From contig NZ_LVWJ02000014.1 in assembly GCF_001625015.1 (NCBI RefSeq), positions 3,410,001 through 3,474,000 on the forward strand: DNA of 64,000 nucleotides, written 5' to 3'. The notes below the pieces were generated by a model. That model saw nothing but the letters and a program-made list of their open reading frames with translations, ran no database searches and was not told where the DNA came from. This DNA comes from Lewinella sp. 4G2. Its GTDB lineage: Bacteria > Bacteroidota > Bacteroidia > Chitinophagales > Saprospiraceae. How positions within the stretch are numbered: the first letter of the stretch is position 1; the number at the start of each line of letters is the position of its first letter. The position numbers and the translations under genes are program-made. This document shows positions 8,830 through 16,967 of this stretch, one piece after another.

Positions 8830-8949
8830 AGTGAGCAATGGGCGCGGCGAGTGCAATGATCTCCGAATTAGCTACGAATCTGCACTAACGGCTTAAGTCA
8901 TTCTAAACCAACAGCGGGGTGCTTTATTGCGTGGTAATTAGGTGAAGGG

Positions 8950-10584
8950 CTAATTCTTACGTGCTTCCGCAATTGGATCGTTCGTCATCATCAGACGTAG
9001 CGCTTCGTTCACGATATCATCGCGCTCATTCAGGATCTCGTAGTAGGCGGAGTTCCCAAACAGTTGCTTGGCTAAGCGGGCGCGGAAAAAGTGAGTCAGC
9101 TCTGATGTCGACCGGTTATCAAGCGGCTGCAGGGCGCTACGTTGCTCCTCCTCCAAGCGAGCACTCAGGCCCGCTAGCAATTCGCGCTCATCAATTTTAA
9201 AATCCTTGAAGTCCTCAACTCCTTCATAGTCGGCTAACTCGGTGTGTTTGCGGATATAACTAAAGAGGTAGGCGGGTACCTGTTGGCGTAGGCGCAAGAA
9301 GCTTTCATCGTTCAGGGTAGTATCCAACGGAACGAAGTAATCCGGTGTAATGCCACCACCTCCGAATACCGGGTGGCCATTGTCGGTGTAGAACAGTTCG
9401 GAGCTATCCTGGGAGAAGTCGCTTTCCCCCGTCAACTCCCCGTTGTTGTAGCGTCGGTGGATATCCGAACGGTACTGGTCTTCCCCCTCTTCGTAGGAGC
9501 GCTGAATACTGCGGCCTGACGGCGTGTAGTAACGGGCAATAGTTAATCGTAAGGCCGATTCATCTTGCAGAGGGTACTGCTCCTGTACGAGTCCCTTTCC
9601 GAAAGTGCGGCGGCCGACGATGATGCCTCGGTCGTGGTCCTGGATGGCACCCGCCACGATTTCACTGGCGCTGGCCGAGCTCTCATCCACCAGCACGGCA
9701 ATCTTCTGAATATTGTAGAACGCGCGCCCGTTCGTCTTGTACTCGGCCCGGCGGGAGCTTCTGCCTTCGGTATACACCAGTAAGAGATTCTTCTCCACGA
9801 AAAGCTGGCTCAGCATCTTGGTGGCTTCCTGAAGGTAGCCACCGGGGTTGCCGCGCAGGTCAATCACCAGGTTGTGGGCATCCTTTTTCTCCAGTTGGCT
9901 TTCGAGGGCCTTGACGAATTCATCGTAGGTGTCACGGCTAAAACGATTGATCTTTACGTAGGCCGTTTTGGGCTCCAGTAAATAGGCCGCATCGACGCTG
10001 AACAGCGGGATGGGCGCCCTGGTAATACTGAATTCCTGAGCTTCAAATACGCCGGGCCGACGAATCGTCACCGCCACCTGCGAGCCCTGCTCGCCACGCA
10101 TCAAGGATGCCGGGTCGATGCCGTAGGTGGACACACCGGTCACCACGCTGTCTTCAACCATAATGATCTGGTCACCGGATAGAATACCTGCCGCGTCACT
10201 TGGCCCACCCGATAGTGCGGAAATGACGTTGATGGTATCGTCAACCACGAGAAATTCGATTCCGATGCCATCGAAATTGCCCTGCATGGACTCATCTATC
10301 GCCTTAAGTTCGTCCGCCGGAATGTAGCTGCTGTGCGGGTCCAGACCCTCCATCAACGCGTTGATGGCAGTTTCCTGAAGTTCTTCGATATCCGCGTCGT
10401 CCACGTAGCGGGCGTCGACGTAATTCAGGATCTCCTCCAGCCGGCCGCCACCGATCCCTCCCTGGTCTCCGTTGCTGGCAATCAGCGGGCCATCGTAGTT
10501 CAGCCGGTAGCCCAGGAACAGGCCCGCCACCAGGGTAAGGGCGAAGAGAACGGGTATCCAGTAATTGGTCTTTGAATCGGGCAT
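8950..10584 (-). CDS. S41 family C-terminal processing peptidase with PDZ domain
   Basis: This 544-aa protein has an N-terminal membrane anchor/signal (IPVLFALTLVAGLFLGY), an S41 N-terminal helical region (DPHSSYIP), a PDZ domain at about 100-190 and the protease core with IDLRGNPGG. The Ser/Lys dyad lies in ESSASASE (301-308) and TFGKGLV (Lys330). CtpA/Prc-type enzymes trim or degrade exported proteins from the C-terminus in the periplasm. The C-terminal 150 residues form a helical extension common in Bacteroidota homologues. ATG 10584 is well supported. Upstream lies a 163-nt gap holding an interspersed repeat copy. Confidence 0.93.
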   Translation of the reverse strand: MPDSKTNYWIPVLFALTLVAGLFLGYRLNYDGPLIASNGDQGGIGGGRLEEILNYVDARYVDDADIEELQETAINALMEGLDPHSSYIPADELKAIDESMQGNFDGIGIEFLVVDDTINVISALSGGPSDAAGILSGDQIIMVEDSVVTGVSTYGIDPASLMRGEQGSQVAVTIRRPGVFEAQEFSITRAPIPLFSVDAAYLLEPKTAYVKINRFSRDTYDEFVKALESQLEKKDAHNLVIDLRGNPGGYLQEATKMLSQLFVEKNLLLVYTEGRSSRRAEYKTNGRAFYNIQKIAVLVDESSASASEIVAGAIQDHDRGIIVGRRTFGKGLVQEQYPLQDESALRLTIARYYTPSGRSIQRSYEEGEDQYRSDIHRRYNNGELTGESDFSQDSSELFYTDNGHPVFGGGGITPDYFVPLDTTLNDESFLRLRQQVPAYLFSYIRKHTELADYEGVEDFKDFKIDERELLAGLSARLEEEQRSALQPLDNRSTSELTHFFRARLAKQLFGNSAYYEILNERDDIVNEALRLMMTNDPIAEARKN

Positions 10585-10691
10585 AGGCTATTGCTTCGTC
10601 AGCAAAAGTAATGCGCAGCAAAGCAACAAGTTGTCCCGGCGGGGATCGCATTGACGCTCCTTCATCGAAGTGATCAATGTTGACAAATTTG

Positions 10692-10729
10692 GGCGCTGCC
10701 GCGGGTGCCGGGCAAAGGGCAAGTAACAC
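10692..10729 (+). repeat. Interspersed GCGCTGCCGCAGGTGC-type repeat, intergenic copy
   Basis: GGCGCTGCCGCGGGTGCC is followed by GGGCAAAGGGCAAGTAACAC, matching the 16455 copy (...GTGGGCGAGTAACAC) across the unit. It lies between the S41 protease and the AI-2E permease genes. Confidence 0.7.
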
Positions 10730-10747
10730 GGATAGTTCTGCCCAAAC

Positions 10748-11824
10748 TTAGGCGCTCTTTCCACCAAAGTCCTGCCCCATCATTTCCCAAAACGTGATGA
10801 ATAAAGCTGCCAGCGTAGGACCGATCACAAAACCGCTGAGGCCAAAGTAAGAGATTCCCCCCAGCGTAGAGATGAGCACCAGGTAGTCCGGCATTTCCGT
10901 ATCTCTCCCGACGAGCAGGGGCCGAAGCAAGTTATCGACTAGCCCGATAATTAAGGAACCCACCGCCACGATGATGACGGACTCGAGTACACTGCCTTCG
11001 ATAAAGAGAATGACCGCAGCCGGTACCCAGATGATCGCGCTACCACCAACGGGTAACAAGGCCAGGAAGGTCATCGCTACCCCCCACAACAGAGGCGCCT
11101 GAATGCCAACAGCCCAGAAAAGAATCCCACCAATTGCGCCTTGCGTCATCGCAACAATGACCGTTCCCTTCAGGGTAGCCCTACTAACCTGGGAGAAGCG
11201 GCGGACGATTTTCCGTTCCCGCACGTTGCCCAGCGGGATGGTATCGATCATCTTTCTAACAATCGACCGACCGTCCTTCAGAAAGAAGAACAACAAGTAG
11301 AGCATGAGCGTGAATTGCACGAAGGTGTTGATGAGGTTACCGGTAAAACTCAGGGCACTACCCGCGATTGATTGCCCCGTACTCACGATGAATTCAGTTA
11401 CCCGCGTACGTACGTCGTTAACTTCAATACCGTACTTACTGAGTTGGTCGGTAAGGGCCGGTAGCCGCTCCTCAGCGTAGTTGATGACCACGTTGGGGTC
11501 GACCTCACCGGCTTGAATCGCCACAAAAAGATCGGTCGCCTGTCCAACCAGGGCAAACCCTAAAAGGGTGAACGGGACGATGACAAAAAGAAACACGAGC
11601 ACACAGGTTACCCCTGCCGCCAGTGCCTGCCGCTTCACGCCAAAACCCTTCAGGATCCACCGGTACAAACCGTAAAAGATGATCGATAGCACAACCGCCC
11701 AGAGAACGGTCAGGATGAACGGTCCGATCATGCCGAAGAAGACCGCCGTTACCAAGGCAACGAGGATGAAGAAAATGTTGCGATGCACCTTCCCTTCGGT
11801 GATGTCTCGTTTGCCGGCTGCCAT
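10748..11824 (-). CDS. AI-2E family (PerM-type) membrane permease
   Basis: This 358-aa polytopic protein has two N-terminal hydrophobic segments (IFFILVALVTAVFFGM; FILTVLWAVVLSIIFYGLY), a soluble middle region, and a C-terminal bundle ending PDYLVLISTLGGISYFGLSG, typical of the AI-2E transporter (UPF0118) family. Members export small molecules or act as Na+/H+ antiporters; the substrate here cannot be told. It starts 14 nt after the stop of the HEPN-domain gene on the same strand, so the two are probably co-transcribed. Confidence 0.9.
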   Translation of the reverse strand: MAAGKRDITEGKVHRNIFFILVALVTAVFFGMIGPFILTVLWAVVLSIIFYGLYRWILKGFGVKRQALAAGVTCVLVFLFVIVPFTLLGFALVGQATDLFVAIQAGEVDPNVVINYAEERLPALTDQLSKYGIEVNDVRTRVTEFIVSTGQSIAGSALSFTGNLINTFVQFTLMLYLLFFFLKDGRSIVRKMIDTIPLGNVRERKIVRRFSQVSRATLKGTVIVAMTQGAIGGILFWAVGIQAPLLWGVAMTFLALLPVGGSAIIWVPAAVILFIEGSVLESVIIVAVGSLIIGLVDNLLRPLLVGRDTEMPDYLVLISTLGGISYFGLSGFVIGPTLAALFITFWEMMGQDFGGKSA

Positions 11825-11838
11825 ATTCTTTTACTTTC

Positions 11839-13251
11839 TCAGTCTTCGTCAATGTCCAGCTCCTCCTCCGCCGGAAAGCGTACGGCCTTGATCTTATGGC
11901 CCTCTGCATTCTCGATGTCGTACAATTCCACCACGCCTTGCTCAATCAAAATATTGACCAGGGAATAGGTGGGGCCTACGGCAAATCCCTTGTTGCTCAG
12001 AAACTGGGTAACAAACCACTTCAGGCCAACGTAATCGGTATAACTTAACTCCCGGGCAATCTGCAATTCATCCAGGATCTCCTCTTCGGTGATGATGATG
12101 TACCCCGGCGCAGCAGTCTTGTGGTAGGTCTTGACCTTGCGCTCGAGTTTGATCTTACCAATTACCCGCGGGCCGGTCAGTTTGACGCGGTTATCAAAGT
12201 CGTCCAGTTTCTGGTTCGTCGGCGCCTGGTGGCCCATTTGCTGAACGGGAGCCGCCTGACCTACGTTGACGGCCCTATCCTGAACGGCAGCGGCTTCTTC
12301 CTCTTCCTCCTGGACCACCGTGATGGCCGCTTGGTGAATGGCCTTCTTCTCCTTCAAACTGAGGACAATCTCGTCAATGTGTTGCTCAGCGTCTACGATG
12401 ATGCGGGTCAGCTCACTGGATAGTGCCTTCCCCTTCAGCAATTCCGCGTGGAAAAAGGTAGCCTGGTGGGCTACCTTGTTACGGATGCGGGACATCTCCT
12501 TCCACAACTTCTCGAAGTTCTTATCGCGGAAGAACGTCTTGAAGTATTTTGTGTAATTACCCTGCAGATTCTGTTTAAGGGTGTTGAGATCCTCCATCGA
12601 ATTGATCTCGTCGAGCATTTCCAACACACGTTCCGGGTCGTTGAAACCAGTGGATTGCTTGTAGATCAGCAAACCCAGGTCATCAAAGTCGGCGAACTCG
12701 ATGTCGCTGTTGATAAAGTGGCTGAACTGGTTGGAGCGGTTCCTTTGGCGGCCCCGCACCTTATCGATCATCTTGGGCGTTGCCGTCACATCCCACCAGG
12801 CGATGCCTACGCGCTGAAAGAAGAATTTGATGAGGTAGCGCCGTAGCAGGTTCTCCACCGCGTTGATCTTCGGGTAGAGCTGGTTGGCAATTTCCGACGA
12901 AATGTCGTCCTGCAATATCCGTATGTGGGCAAACTTCAGCGTCTCCCGGAAGTGGCGCAGCATCCGCTGACGCAATGGTTCCAGCTCTTCAAAATACCGA
13001 CTCTCAACGCGGACGATAAAGGCACTTTCTACTAACTCGGTGATGATTTTACTGGTGTCAATGGGGACGATATGGACAAACAATTCATTCTCCCCCTTTA
13101 TGTAGGGGACACCGTCGAGGTTCTGCGTGATGATGGGTGTTTTACCATTGAAGATGGCGCCGCTGTAGCTGATCGCACGGATAAATCCTTCGTGGTTGAC
13201 AATGTCATCGGGGTCAATACAGAGTAGTTCGAAAGTGAAGTTTCCCGACAT
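11839..13251 (-). CDS. HEPN-domain (Swt1-like) protein with C-terminal winged-helix-like region
   Basis: This is a 470-aa soluble protein. Residues 125-300 are helical and resemble HEPN proteins: VENLLRRYLIKF, then a WW pair, and MSRIRNKVAH with Arg257 and His262 forming the RX4H motif of HEPN ribonucleases. An acidic/Gln-rich linker (about 312-350) leads to a C-terminal segment (385-460, IIITEEEILDELQIARELSY ...) that looks like a small winged helix. HEPN proteins are often RNases or toxin/defence components, but some are only scaffolds. No partner nucleotidyltransferase is next to it; the downstream neighbour is an AI-2E permease (14 nt). The HEPN call rests on motif and helix pattern; function is unknown. 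Confidence 0.68.
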   Translation of the reverse strand: MSGNFTFELLCIDPDDIVNHEGFIRAISYSGAIFNGKTPIITQNLDGVPYIKGENELFVHIVPIDTSKIITELVESAFIVRVESRYFEELEPLRQRMLRHFRETLKFAHIRILQDDISSEIANQLYPKINAVENLLRRYLIKFFFQRVGIAWWDVTATPKMIDKVRGRQRNRSNQFSHFINSDIEFADFDDLGLLIYKQSTGFNDPERVLEMLDEINSMEDLNTLKQNLQGNYTKYFKTFFRDKNFEKLWKEMSRIRNKVAHQATFFHAELLKGKALSSELTRIIVDAEQHIDEIVLSLKEKKAIHQAAITVVQEEEEEAAAVQDRAVNVGQAAPVQQMGHQAPTNQKLDDFDNRVKLTGPRVIGKIKLERKVKTYHKTAAPGYIIITEEEILDELQIARELSYTDYVGLKWFVTQFLSNKGFAVGPTYSLVNILIEQGVVELYDIENAEGHKIKAVRFPAEEELDIDED

Positions 13252-13341
13252 GGTAGATATATTTTGGCCATTGCTAAATGGTTTAGTGATTAGTGGGCCA
13301 ATATACCAATTGTCGGGCCATCTCTACGAAAGGAAATCGCC

Positions 13342-15615
13342 TCAATCCAGCCAGGTGCGGTAAAACTTTTCCAGCTCCATCGCGGCCGATTTCCCACCTG
13401 GTGTGAAGCCGGTGGCCTCCCTTCCCCGTCCGCCTTCGTACCCTAAGTAGGACGGCCATTTCCAGATGAAAACACCCGTAAATCCTGGGTTTTCCCGTAA
13501 CGCTTGGGTCAGCGCTCGGTAGCAACGCGCTTGGTCTTCGTCGCTTTGCGGCCGCCCGTTGGTCTCCGCGTGCGGGTTTTTCCAGGCTTGGCTGACGGAC
13601 CGGTAGCCGGTTTCCGTGAGCCAAATGGGTTTGCCGGTGCGTTGTGCAAGGGAAGTTGCCATGGTCACCCATTCCCGGGCGCCGGTAAGCAGTTCTTCAT
13701 CGCTGGGTTTATCCTGGTCGCTGAGCGGATAATAGGAGTTCAGGCCAATTATGTCCAGGTCTTCCCAGAAAGTGAGTTGCTCGAATTCTTCCCCCCAGTT
13801 TGCTGCGTAGGTCAAATGGCCGGAGTACACTTTACGGATATCAGCGATGAGCCGTCGCCAAGCATCGGGGTAACCCAGCGTCATCCGTACGAGCTCGGTA
13901 CCGATTACTAACCCGTCCACTTGCTCGGCTTCAGCCATCAGGGCGTAGTGCATGATCCAGTAGCCGTAATTCTCGAACCACTGGTTGGCGTCTTCGTTGT
14001 CCTTCACGTTGATGGAGCCCGGCCAGCCGTCACCCACCCAGATCTGGGGTTTGAGGAGGGTGTACCAACCACGGCGTTTCGCTTCTCTGAGGGAATGGAT
14101 CGTGGCCGCATCGTTCTCTCCACCAGCGCTCTGGCTGATGTGAAAGCCAGCCGTTCGCTCGGCGTGGCGCTGAAAGGTGTAGGGAACGACCGATAGCGCA
14201 TTAACGCCCAGTTTGGCCAGGCTGTCCAGTGACGGCCCCACCTTGGTGCCACCGTACCCATTATGAATTCGGTAGCCCTCGTGGGCGAAGGTCATTCCCG
14301 CCAGTATATTGGGCAGTGGTGGGGTCGGGCCCAATTTCTTCAGGTCCGACGCTTCCGGAATCAGTTGGGTTGGAAATACTTGCTCATCGGCCGGTACTGA
14401 ACGTAGAAGGTCGGCGTAAGCCATTCCGTCCGTACCCCGCACCCGCGCCAGCGCCCGCATCCTGATGGCATTGGTGGATCTATGATCTGCCCGCTGTGGA
14501 TACGGCTGCTTCGCCACATTTGTGGTAGCATATTGTAAAGCCCTGTCTTGCAGCTGGTTGTAAATGCTGGTTTGCAAGCTATTCTTACCGGCCTTTTCTT
14601 GTGCGAAGGCGACGAGCGCTGCACTCTGGTCGGCGGTGAGTACCTGCTTCAGGCATCCTTCGGTGTAGACGCGCCAGATCTCCGGTTCAAAAATTAAGGT
14701 TTGCTCGGTAAAGAAAGGAGCCACCAAATGCAGGATTCCACGGGCTTCGTCATACTGAGCTGGTTGCATTGAGCCGGTGCGTAAGCCAATCCGCTCGAGG
14801 TTGGGGTAGAGACGGACTTCGGTATTACCACCGCATTCGCTGCCAAACGTACGCCGAACCTGAGCCGCCACGTAAGCAAGCGTTTGTTTGAGGAGGGTAG
14901 TGTCGGCGCCTGCTTCGTAGCCGTCCATCGCGAAGAGCTGAAAGTCGCCATCGGATACGAGCGGGTCGGTGGCGTTGGACAAAGTGATCTCTGCCTCCGC
15001 GTCGAAGTTCCAGGTGGAATCTTTAAAACTTCCGTAGACGCGTCCACCCGCCGGCTGGTGGATCTCGAAGGCCCACGGAGCGTAGAAAAAGCCGTTATCG
15101 CGGCTCGCCATTTCTTCCCGCAGGACCTCAACTAATCTAGGTAGCGAGGCACTGTAGTAGATGCCGGCGGAACTGCGTCCATTGTTCCACGGGTTGCGGT
15201 AGTAGGGGAGCAATAAAACGTCTTCGGGGGCCAGCGTTTTGGATTGGTCGAATACGGCTCCTTTACCTCCCAGCTGCAGCACCGAGGCGGCGCCCAAGGG
15301 AAGCTGGTTGCCAATTATACTGATGTGCCCACTAGCCAGGGAATCGGTCGATATGCCAGCACAGCTAATGACCTCGATCCGCTTGCCCTGTGGTTGAGAG
15401 CTTGCAATTTGGTGCAACAGGTTAACCAATTCAGCAGCGTCCTTATCCTGATCCACGCAGTAGATAAAACGGTGCGTAGCGGATTGATACAAACCCCTCC
15501 GCACGCTGCGGCGTGGTGGTGCATCTTTTTCTGTATTGGCCACTTGGGGTGGGGGGGTACAGGCACTGGTTAGCAGGAGAAAAGCCATTCCTACCAAAGG
15601 AAATAGCAGTCTCAT
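13342..15615 (-). CDS. GH113-like glycoside hydrolase lipoprotein
   Basis: This 757-aa protein has a lipoprotein signal (FLLLTSAC), so it is probably anchored in a membrane facing the periplasm or surface. Residues about 30-420 form an unrecognised N-terminal domain. The C-terminal 330 residues resemble GH113 TIM-barrels (beta-mannanase-like): MTFAHEGYR, LLKPQIWVGDGWPG, GTELVRM (probable acid/base Glu), IGLNSYYP and WLTETGYRS (probable nucleophile Glu), ending VFIWKWPSYLG. Its ATG overlaps the upstream glycerophosphodiesterase TGA (ATGA, 15612-15615), implying translational coupling. Substrate is inferred only. Confidence 0.82.
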   Translation of the reverse strand: MRLLFPLVGMAFLLLTSACTPPPQVANTEKDAPPRRSVRRGLYQSATHRFIYCVDQDKDAAELVNLLHQIASSQPQGKRIEVISCAGISTDSLASGHISIIGNQLPLGAASVLQLGGKGAVFDQSKTLAPEDVLLLPYYRNPWNNGRSSAGIYYSASLPRLVEVLREEMASRDNGFFYAPWAFEIHQPAGGRVYGSFKDSTWNFDAEAEITLSNATDPLVSDGDFQLFAMDGYEAGADTTLLKQTLAYVAAQVRRTFGSECGGNTEVRLYPNLERIGLRTGSMQPAQYDEARGILHLVAPFFTEQTLIFEPEIWRVYTEGCLKQVLTADQSAALVAFAQEKAGKNSLQTSIYNQLQDRALQYATTNVAKQPYPQRADHRSTNAIRMRALARVRGTDGMAYADLLRSVPADEQVFPTQLIPEASDLKKLGPTPPLPNILAGMTFAHEGYRIHNGYGGTKVGPSLDSLAKLGVNALSVVPYTFQRHAERTAGFHISQSAGGENDAATIHSLREAKRRGWYTLLKPQIWVGDGWPGSINVKDNEDANQWFENYGYWIMHYALMAEAEQVDGLVIGTELVRMTLGYPDAWRRLIADIRKVYSGHLTYAANWGEEFEQLTFWEDLDIIGLNSYYPLSDQDKPSDEELLTGAREWVTMATSLAQRTGKPIWLTETGYRSVSQAWKNPHAETNGRPQSDEDQARCYRALTQALRENPGFTGVFIWKWPSYLGYEGGRGREATGFTPGGKSAAMELEKFYRTWLD

Positions 15616-16520
15616 TGGCGGGGGATTCGGTTTGGATAATCCGTGATGATGCCGTCCACGCCAAGCGCCAACAGCGTCTGCATTCGAGTCGTGTCATTGA
15701 CGGTCCAGGGGATCACTTGCATACCGAGCGTCTTGGCTTCTTCCATCAGTTGGGCGTCAATGTGAATCTCGTAGGGGCTGTAGATCTGGGGTACAAAACC
15801 AAGCGTATCCATCTTAGTGCTTAGGTCACCGGGGAACTCATCCAGATACGCCAGCGTGATTGCGGAATTCTGCCGTTTGATCTCCGCCAGGGTAGGGGGA
15901 TCGAAACACTGTAGCGTGACCAATTCAGGGTGCCCCCAGGTATCCAGATCCTGCAATACAAGCGAAGCAAATGCGGATCTGCCGGGTACGTAGTCCGGCT
16001 CTAGAGCCGGCTCGTACTTCAGCTCGACATTGAAGCGGGGTAGGGTACGATCATGCTCCTTGCAGTAGGCTTCCACCGCTGCGAACACAGCCAAAAGGGT
16101 CGGTTTTGCCGCCGGTCGGTTGGCCTGTTCGGGGAAGCGTGGATGCTGTTTCGTACCACAATCATACTCCGCAATCTCCGCTGCGGTCAGGCTCCGTAGG
16201 CTGATCTTTTCGTCGGTCAACTCTTCACCATTCGCGCTGCGGCAAATTTCCGTACTCAGCCAGGGCTCGTGGCTCACAATCACCTTATTGTCTTTCGAGA
16301 TCACCACGTCCAATTCCAGGGTCTGTATTTCCTGGTAGGTCAGCGCGTGCAGGAAAGCCGGAATGGTATTTTCGGGCAACAGGCCACGGCAGCCGCGGTG
16401 CCCCTGCCAGTCAATTGTATGCTTTTGTGCCATTGGTGAAGCGGAGGATTTTTCGGCGCTGCCGCAGGTGCAGAGGAAGTGGGCGAGTAACACCAACACT
16501 AAGCAGGGAGGGAAACGCAT
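15612..16520 (-). CDS. Glycerophosphodiester phosphodiesterase family lipoprotein
   Basis: This protein of about 302 aa has an N-terminal hydrophobic signal with AHFLCTCGS as a possible lipobox. The GDPD core is clear: GHRGCRGLLPENT (His/Arg/Glu/Asn), ELDVVISKD (Glu, Asp metal ligands), VSHEPW (catalytic His), FNVELKYE and the late VIPWTVND and DGIITDYP. These enzymes cleave glycerophosphodiesters to glycerol-3-phosphate and an alcohol. ATG 16520 is preferred over an in-frame GTG at 16547. It is translationally coupled to the GH113-like gene. An interspersed repeat copy lies in its signal-peptide-coding region. Confidence 0.91.
   Translation of the reverse strand: MRFPPCLVLVLLAHFLCTCGSAEKSSASPMAQKHTIDWQGHRGCRGLLPENTIPAFLHALTYQEIQTLELDVVISKDNKVIVSHEPWLSTEICRSANGEELTDEKISLRSLTAAEIAEYDCGTKQHPRFPEQANRPAAKPTLLAVFAAVEAYCKEHDRTLPRFNVELKYEPALEPDYVPGRSAFASLVLQDLDTWGHPELVTLQCFDPPTLAEIKRQNSAITLAYLDEFPGDLSTKMDTLGFVPQIYSPYEIHIDAQLMEEAKTLGMQVIPWTVNDTTRMQTLLALGVDGIITDYPNRIPRQ
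16455..16493 (+). repeat. Interspersed GCGCTGCCGCAGGTGC-type repeat, inside a signal-peptide region
   Basis: GGCGCTGCCGCAGGTGC continues with AGAGGAAGTGGGCGAGTAAC, a reference-quality copy of the unit. It overlaps the 5' coding part of the glycerophosphodiesterase on the opposite strand, where it encodes AHFLCTCGSA. Confidence 0.75.
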
Positions 16521-16646
16521 GGGGAAAAGTTTCCCCAAAGTAAGCACGCCAGCGAGTATGTACGCTTCAGCGATGAAGGATCAGTGAGCAATGTGATATG
16601 GTGACAGACCGGCAGATACCAATGGCGCACTAATTGGCTAACTCAT

Positions 16647-16677
16647 TTGTATTTTTAACGCATAATGTTTATTTTTG
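16647..16677 (+). promoter_or_regulatory. Bacteroidota-type promoter for the 73-aa protein gene
   Basis: TTG at 16647-16649 and TATTTTTG (TAnnTTTG) at 16670-16677, separated by 20 nt, match the Bacteroidota primary sigma factor consensus. The start codon is 18 nt downstream of the -7 box. Confidence 0.75.
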
Positions 16678-16695
16678 CTTTAAATAACAAACAAA

Positions 16696-16917
16696 ATGCA
16701 GCTCAAACTAATTTCTTGCGACGCCGATCGCCCCGACAAACGTGCCATCGCCCGCACCCTCTCCGACATTGGTGACGATATCGACCAGAACCTCGGTGCT
16801 GAGTTGACCGACATTCTTCTTGAAGGTTCTCCCGTAGAAGTCGAGGTCTCCTTCAACGAAAGTTCCGCCTTCCGCTCCCTCCGTAAGCTGAAGATCGATT
16901 ACGAAATTGTAGAGTAG
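16696..16917 (+). CDS. Small acidic protein of unknown function (73 aa)
   Basis: It starts with ATG 18 nt downstream of a near-perfect promoter. The protein is acidic with two similar halves: helix-forming DKRAIARTLSDIGDDIDQNL and a strand-helix-strand VEVEVSFNESSAFRSLRKL..DYEIVE. There is no signal peptide or membrane segment and one Cys. The alternation of short strands and helices suggests a small ferredoxin-like or ribosome-associated fold, but I do not recognise a family. Strong promoter and clean start argue for a real, well-expressed gene. Confidence 0.7.
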   Translation: MQLKLISCDADRPDKRAIARTLSDIGDDIDQNLGAELTDILLEGSPVEVEVSFNESSAFRSLRKLKIDYEIVE

Positions 16918-16967
16918 GAGTAGACCAAGCGTTGCCTTCACGATCGACATTCGCTCGCCCCCCTAGA

